A stretch of 64,000 nucleotides of DNA from Salinimicrobium profundisediminis (GTDB lineage: Bacteria > Bacteroidota > Bacteroidia > Flavobacteriales > Flavobacteriaceae), in assembly GCF_026241755.1 (NCBI RefSeq), contig NZ_JAPJDA010000001.1:124001-188000 (forward strand), written 5' to 3'. Below are positions 63,501 through 64,000 of this stretch, in pieces. Below the pieces are notes generated by a model, which saw only the letters and a list, made by a program, of their open reading frames with translations, was not told the origin of the DNA and made no database searches. Numbering within the stretch: the stretch's first letter is position 1; the number at the start of each line of letters is the position of its first letter. The translations under genes and the position numbers were made by a program.

Positions 63501-63774
63501 CCTCTAATGAGTAATTTCCATCAATATCTGTAGCAGTACCTTTTTCAGGAAACCCTTTTTCAAAAACATTAGCCCCAGGAAGACCAAAACCATCTATAGA
63601 CGAGGTTACCGTTCCTGTTACAATAGCCTGTTGCTGAATTGGATTCTCCAATCCAACACCAAAACTGTCTACTCTATTGGCCGCTAATAGGGAGCCAGAA
63701 AAGAAAAATTTTAAAAATATCCCTAAGAAAATATATCTTATCAGATATGAAAATTTAAATAGATGTAAAGTCAT
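60577..63774 (-). CDS. SusC/RagA TonB-dependent outer membrane transporter (first pair)
   Basis: This 1065-residue protein has a long hydrophobic signal (1 to about 32). The carboxypeptidase-like domain (about 50-125) contains GLPGANVFEKG and ATDIDGNYSLEV. The TonB-box region is LEEVVIVGYGTQRK (130-143), the plug contains PLILVDGVERPEFFNNMS and FGSRGANGVIIVTTKRG, and the barrel ends GFNVTF. It is the first gene of the surface-uptake operon susC-susD-susC-susD-SGBP-GH10-GH5. The leader contains an operator-like repeat shared with araB, which suggests joint control of uptake and arabinose catabolism. Confidence 0.97.
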   Translation of the reverse strand: MTLHLFKFSYLIRYIFLGIFLKFFFSGSLLAANRVDSFGVGLENPIQQQAIVTGTVTSSIDGFGLPGANVFEKGFPEKGTATDIDGNYSLEVSSVDAVLVFSYVGFGTVEKSVAGQSVVNVVLEPDQDALEEVVIVGYGTQRKETVVGAVTQTTGEVLERTGGVSDVGSALTGALPGLITSASTGLPGGEAPQIVIRGQNSWNGTSPLILVDGVERPEFFNNMSISSIASMSVLKDASATAVFGSRGANGVIIVTTKRGLSGKAEITANFSSTMKLVSKLPGTYDAYDAIGIRNRAIEYELSTNPASWGQMIPEEIRDKYRNPANLAERERYPDVNWQKTLFKDYAMSYNANVNIRGGTDFVKYFATIDFQNEGDLFRDFENDRGYDPGYEYNRLNFRSNLDFQLTSTTTLRTDLGGTYGVRKSPWGGGNEYPFWDAAYNGDPTLFMPRYSDGNYGYYAPNAQKGLNSVRILSLSGVEKETTARISTTFVLDQDLGMILKGLKFNGTLAVDNTFIENERGVNDLYNDAQQKWIDPETGEVTLAEGISSTTGIDFYNPGPRWSPATGTVDNDLTWRKIFYQLKLDYANTIADDHNFNLMGLMNRQKDARGNGIPAYREDWVFRATYNYKSKYMLEYNGAYNGSEKFAPEYRFAFFSSGGIGWTITEEEFMQSVSFLDMLKLRASYGEVGDDNIGARFLYMDEWAYGGNSQLGLVGEGGELSPYAWYIQQQVGNPFVRWETVYKYNLGMDFGLFKGFLDGSVDIFRDDREDILMSGDRAIPSYFGTGAPAANLGRVRTQGYEITLGLNHTFSNGLNVWADFAMTHAEDEVLERDDPQLLADYQKDAGYALGQARTHINSGYYNTWDELYGSTTHNTNNLNKIPGNYQILDYNGDGVIDSFDAAPFGYSGVPQNTYSTNVGIEWKGFSIFTQFYGVNNVTRQVVFNSLAGQSNRVYDQGTYWSIDTPNADTPMPRWNSVVSGYNIGNRYFYDGSYLRLKNAEIAYRFQHDMVKSFGLQNLRVYINGNNLLLWTDMPDDRESNFAGTGWASQGAYPTVKRFNLGFNVTF

Positions 63775-63882
63775 ATTGCCAAAGTGTTAATTTATGTTAT
63801 AATATGAGTCTTTAGAAGTTTCTGCTACAAAACAAATGCACGAAAACGATTGAATTATAGTTTAGAATTAACCTCGATTTAT

Positions 63883-63902
63883 TAGTGTAGATTTTACACT
63901 TA
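63883..63902 (-). promoter_or_regulatory. Operator candidate TAGTGT-N7-ACACTTA upstream of the susC operon
   Basis: GTGT (63885-63888), a 7-base AT-rich spacer (AGATTTT) and ACACTTA (63896-63902) form an inverted repeat 109 bases before the susC start. It differs from the araB operator at only one arm position. A perfect -7 box was not found downstream of it, so its relation to the promoter is unclear. Confidence 0.6.
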
Positions 63903-63959
63903 GTAAAAGTCATAAAGATTTTTAGATTTTCCAAATTTATTTTCACACAATTTTAACTA

Positions 63960-63980
63960 CATGTAAACAACTAGTACATG
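63960..63980. promoter_or_regulatory. Inverted repeat CATGTA-N9-TACATG in the susC leader
   Basis: Six-base arms at 63960-63965 and 63975-63980 flank nine bases, about 60 bases upstream of the GTGT-N7-ACAC site. It may be a second regulator site for the susC operon or belong to a gene beyond the window edge. Confidence 0.35.
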
Positions 63981-64000
63981 AAGAATTGGAGTTATGAGGT

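Overview
The window is 64 kb of AT-rich chromosomal DNA from a member of the Bacteroidota, most likely a Flavobacteriaceae of the Gramella/Salegentibacter/Zunongwangia type. The evidence is two tandem SusC/SusD pairs, many Bacteroidota-style lipoproteins, GH97 and GH43 expansions, TAnnTTTG -7 boxes and the absence of Shine-Dalgarno leaders. The genus is a guess. Almost every gene serves polysaccharide breakdown, so the window is essentially one giant polysaccharide utilization locus (PUL), or several fused ones. The target fits a highly decorated, arabinose-rich, esterified glucuronoarabinoxylan.

Layout. (1) Bases 1-14.2 kb hold the end of a GH2 gene; a minus-strand pair (frameshifted GH97 and an AGE-family epimerase lipoprotein); and a plus-strand run of GH9, a GH30-like clan GH-A enzyme, a decayed GH51 remnant, a vanadium-haloperoxidase-like protein and a second GH9. 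A strong hairpin terminator follows. (2) From 14.3 to 22.2 kb the minus strand carries the arabinose operon araB-araD-araA-galM-SSS symporter, then a secreted esterase. (3) From 22.3 to 49.0 kb a very long minus-strand run encodes GH127/146, GH51, GH31, two GH43, GH97, GH43, CE1, CE6-CE1-CE1, GH95, two GH43, CE15, GH97 and GH10. (4) From 49.3 to 63.8 kb the minus strand carries susC-susD-susC-susD-SGBP-GH10(with CBM inserts)-GH5, ended by a hairpin terminator at about 49.1 kb.

How they work together (inference). Surface SusC/D complexes, the SGBP, the CBM-carrying GH10 and GH5 lipoproteins bind and cut the backbone. Esterases (CE1, CE6, CE15) remove acyl groups and lignin-type ester links. 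Periplasmic GH10, GH43, GH51, GH127, GH95, GH97 and GH31 strip arabinose, galactose and other side sugars. Arabinose enters through the SSS symporter, is anomerised by the mutarotase and passes through AraA, AraB and AraD to the pentose phosphate pathway.

The most interesting sequence signal is a shared inverted repeat, GTGT-N7-ACAC. It lies upstream of araB (over the predicted -33 region), of the first susC and of the second GH9, and suggests one pentose-responsive regulon. No regulator gene is present in the window. Other notable points are the CE6-CE1-CBM48-CE1 esterase, a one-base frameshift in a GH97, a GH51 fossil, and a 22-bp palindrome found both between genes and in frame inside araD. 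I saw no tRNA, rRNA, CRISPR, transposase or phage genes.
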